NCBI GenBank assembly: GCA_023430425.1
Contig: JAEZAR010000111.1
Span: 1-9,813 of the forward strand
Direction: 5' to 3'
DNA: 9,813 bases
Source: Actinomycetes bacterium
GTDB lineage: Bacteria; Actinomycetota; Actinomycetes; Actinomycetales; Cellulomonadaceae
In this document: positions 9,193-9,813 of the stretch, piece by piece
Layout of the letters: the number at the start of each line of letters is the position of its first letter
Position numbering within the stretch: the stretch's first letter is position 1
Notes under the pieces: model-generated
Seen by the model: only the letters and a program-made list of their open reading frames with translations
What the model was told of the DNA's origin: nothing
Databases searched by the model: none
Translations under genes and position numbers: made by a program

Positions 9193-9677
9193 GGATGGCA
9201 GAACTCGCGGCGTCCGAAGGTACGGTTCGGCGCCGCGTTTGCGGAGTTGTACGAGACGTCACCCTCGCGGGGTACCTGGTTGTCGTCCTCGTCATCACGT
9301 TGTGGCCCGCCCCGCCCGACGCGACCTCGTTCACGTGGCTCGAGCGCGCCCTCGCGTGGGCCCACCGGGTGGGCCTGCCCGACGCCGTCGACGTCATGAC
9401 CGTCGAGGCGGTCGCCAACGTCGTGATGTTCGTCCCGCTGGGCGTCCTGCTGCCCTGGGCCGGCCGCGCCCGCCCCGCGGTCGCCGTGCTCCTCGGGCTG
9501 GCGCTGTCCGCCGGTATCGAGCTCACGCAGCTCGCGCTGCCCGAGCGCCACCCGACCGTGCGAGACGTCCTCATGAACACCCTGGGCGCGGCGCTGGGCG
9601 CGGCGGCGGTCCTGGCGGTGCGCAGCTGGAGCCGCAGCCGGCCCTCGACCCGGACCATGGCCCCGCCCGGCGGCTGA
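9183..9677 (+). CDS. VanZ-family membrane protein (164 aa from this start)
   Basis: Small integral membrane protein of the VanZ-like family. The namesake gives low-level teicoplanin resistance, but most actinobacterial members have no defined function. Four hydrophobic segments are visible at about 26-42, 76-92, 98-118 and 129-148. The family pattern is ANVVMFVPLGVLLPW (78-92), then SAGIELTQLALPERHPTVRD (109-128) and NTLGAALGA. There are no vancomycin-resistance genes nearby, so drug resistance is not inferred. The start is uncertain. ATG at 9183 overlaps the divergent permease start; ATG at 9195 is also in frame, with AGAGG too close to it; the open frame begins further upstream inside the permease. 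No good Shine-Dalgarno decides the matter. Confidence 0.75.
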   Translation: MAQRMAELAASEGTVRRRVCGVVRDVTLAGYLVVVLVITLWPAPPDATSFTWLERALAWAHRVGLPDAVDVMTVEAVANVVMFVPLGVLLPWAGRARPAVAVLLGLALSAGIELTQLALPERHPTVRDVLMNTLGAALGAAAVLAVRSWSRSRPSTRTMAPPGG

Positions 9678-9681
9678 ACCA

Positions 9682-9708
9682 CCGGCAATCACCCGGCAAT
9701 CACCCGGC
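9682..9708. repeat. 11-bp direct repeat after the VanZ gene
   Basis: CCGGCAATCAC occurs twice without a gap (9682-9692, 9693-9703), followed by a partial third copy CCGGC. It lies just after the VanZ stop and about 55 bp before the next gene. The 11-bp period would place the copies on nearly the same helical face. No function can be assigned. Confidence 0.7.
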
Positions 9709-9760
9709 CCCGGGCCACCGCCGCCCTCAAGCGCCACGGCGCCGCGGCCGACAGGAGGGC

Positions 9761-9813
9761 ATGGATCGCAGCGCATCCCCCGGCGGCCCGACCGCCGCGC
9801 CCGAGGCCTCCGC
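9761..9813 (+). CDS. Start of an unrecognised gene (partial, runs off the right edge)
   Basis: An ATG at 9761 follows AGGAGGG (9753-9759) and opens MDRSASPGGPTAAPEAS, continuing without a stop to the window edge. The spacing of the Shine-Dalgarno to the ATG is short. Only 17 codons are visible, all Pro/Ala/Ser-rich and of the kind often seen as disordered N-terminal tails, so no family can be named. Confidence 0.5.
   Translation, partial: MDRSASPGGPTAAPEAS

Noticed and set aside
9183..9677. Glycopeptide-resistance gene
   Set aside because: Only the VanZ-like fold is present. No vanA/H/X-type genes or two-component system lie nearby, and VanZ-like proteins are common in non-resistant actinobacteria.
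9185..9688. Extension of the purine permease to a 658-residue protein
   Set aside because: The additional N-terminal 168 residues are antisense to the VanZ gene and lack family similarity; conserved permease sequence begins just after the ATG at 9184.

Overview
The window is a gene-dense, very GC-rich stretch of chromosome. It is typical of an actinobacterium, most likely a Cellulomonas-like member of the Micrococcales. The basis is strong G/C bias at third codon positions, frequent GTG starts, a close DtxR/IdeR homologue, a c-di-AMP (ydaO-type) riboswitch upstream of an NlpC/P60 peptidase, and at least one gene that looks leaderless. No phage, transposon, CRISPR array, tRNA or rRNA is visible. 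The genus is inference from gene style, not from a database match.

Layout, left to right: (1) the N-terminal 141 codons of a universal stress protein (minus, runs off the left edge); (2) a 225-bp gap with a degenerate 9-bp tandem repeat; (3) a small HNH endonuclease (minus); (4) a secreted NlpC/P60 cell-wall peptidase (minus) with a strong hairpin downstream and, upstream, a ydaO-type riboswitch and a candidate promoter; (5) a DtxR/IdeR-family metal-dependent repressor (minus); (6) on the plus strand, phosphoserine aminotransferase (serC) overlapping by 4 bp with an MFS transporter; (7) convergent to these, a minus-strand MarR regulator and an MFS_3-type exporter, also overlapping by 4 bp, with three operator-like repeats at the MarR start; (8) an AzgA-type NCS2 purine permease (minus) with two hairpins after its stop; (9) a divergent VanZ-family membrane protein (plus); (10) the first codons of an unrecognised plus-strand gene at the right edge.

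Functionally this is a mosaic of housekeeping units. There is cell-wall turnover under second-messenger control, metal-responsive regulation, the second step of serine biosynthesis coupled to a transporter of unknown substrate, a probable self-regulated drug or solute exporter, and purine uptake. No new multi-gene system is evident. The most interesting material is regulatory: the riboswitch with an extra hairpin and its 3' end against the Shine-Dalgarno; the 13-bp-period triple operator at marR; the 9-bp inverted repeat abutting the leaderless-type serC promoter; and an 18-bp perfect palindrome holding possible start codons of two divergent genes.
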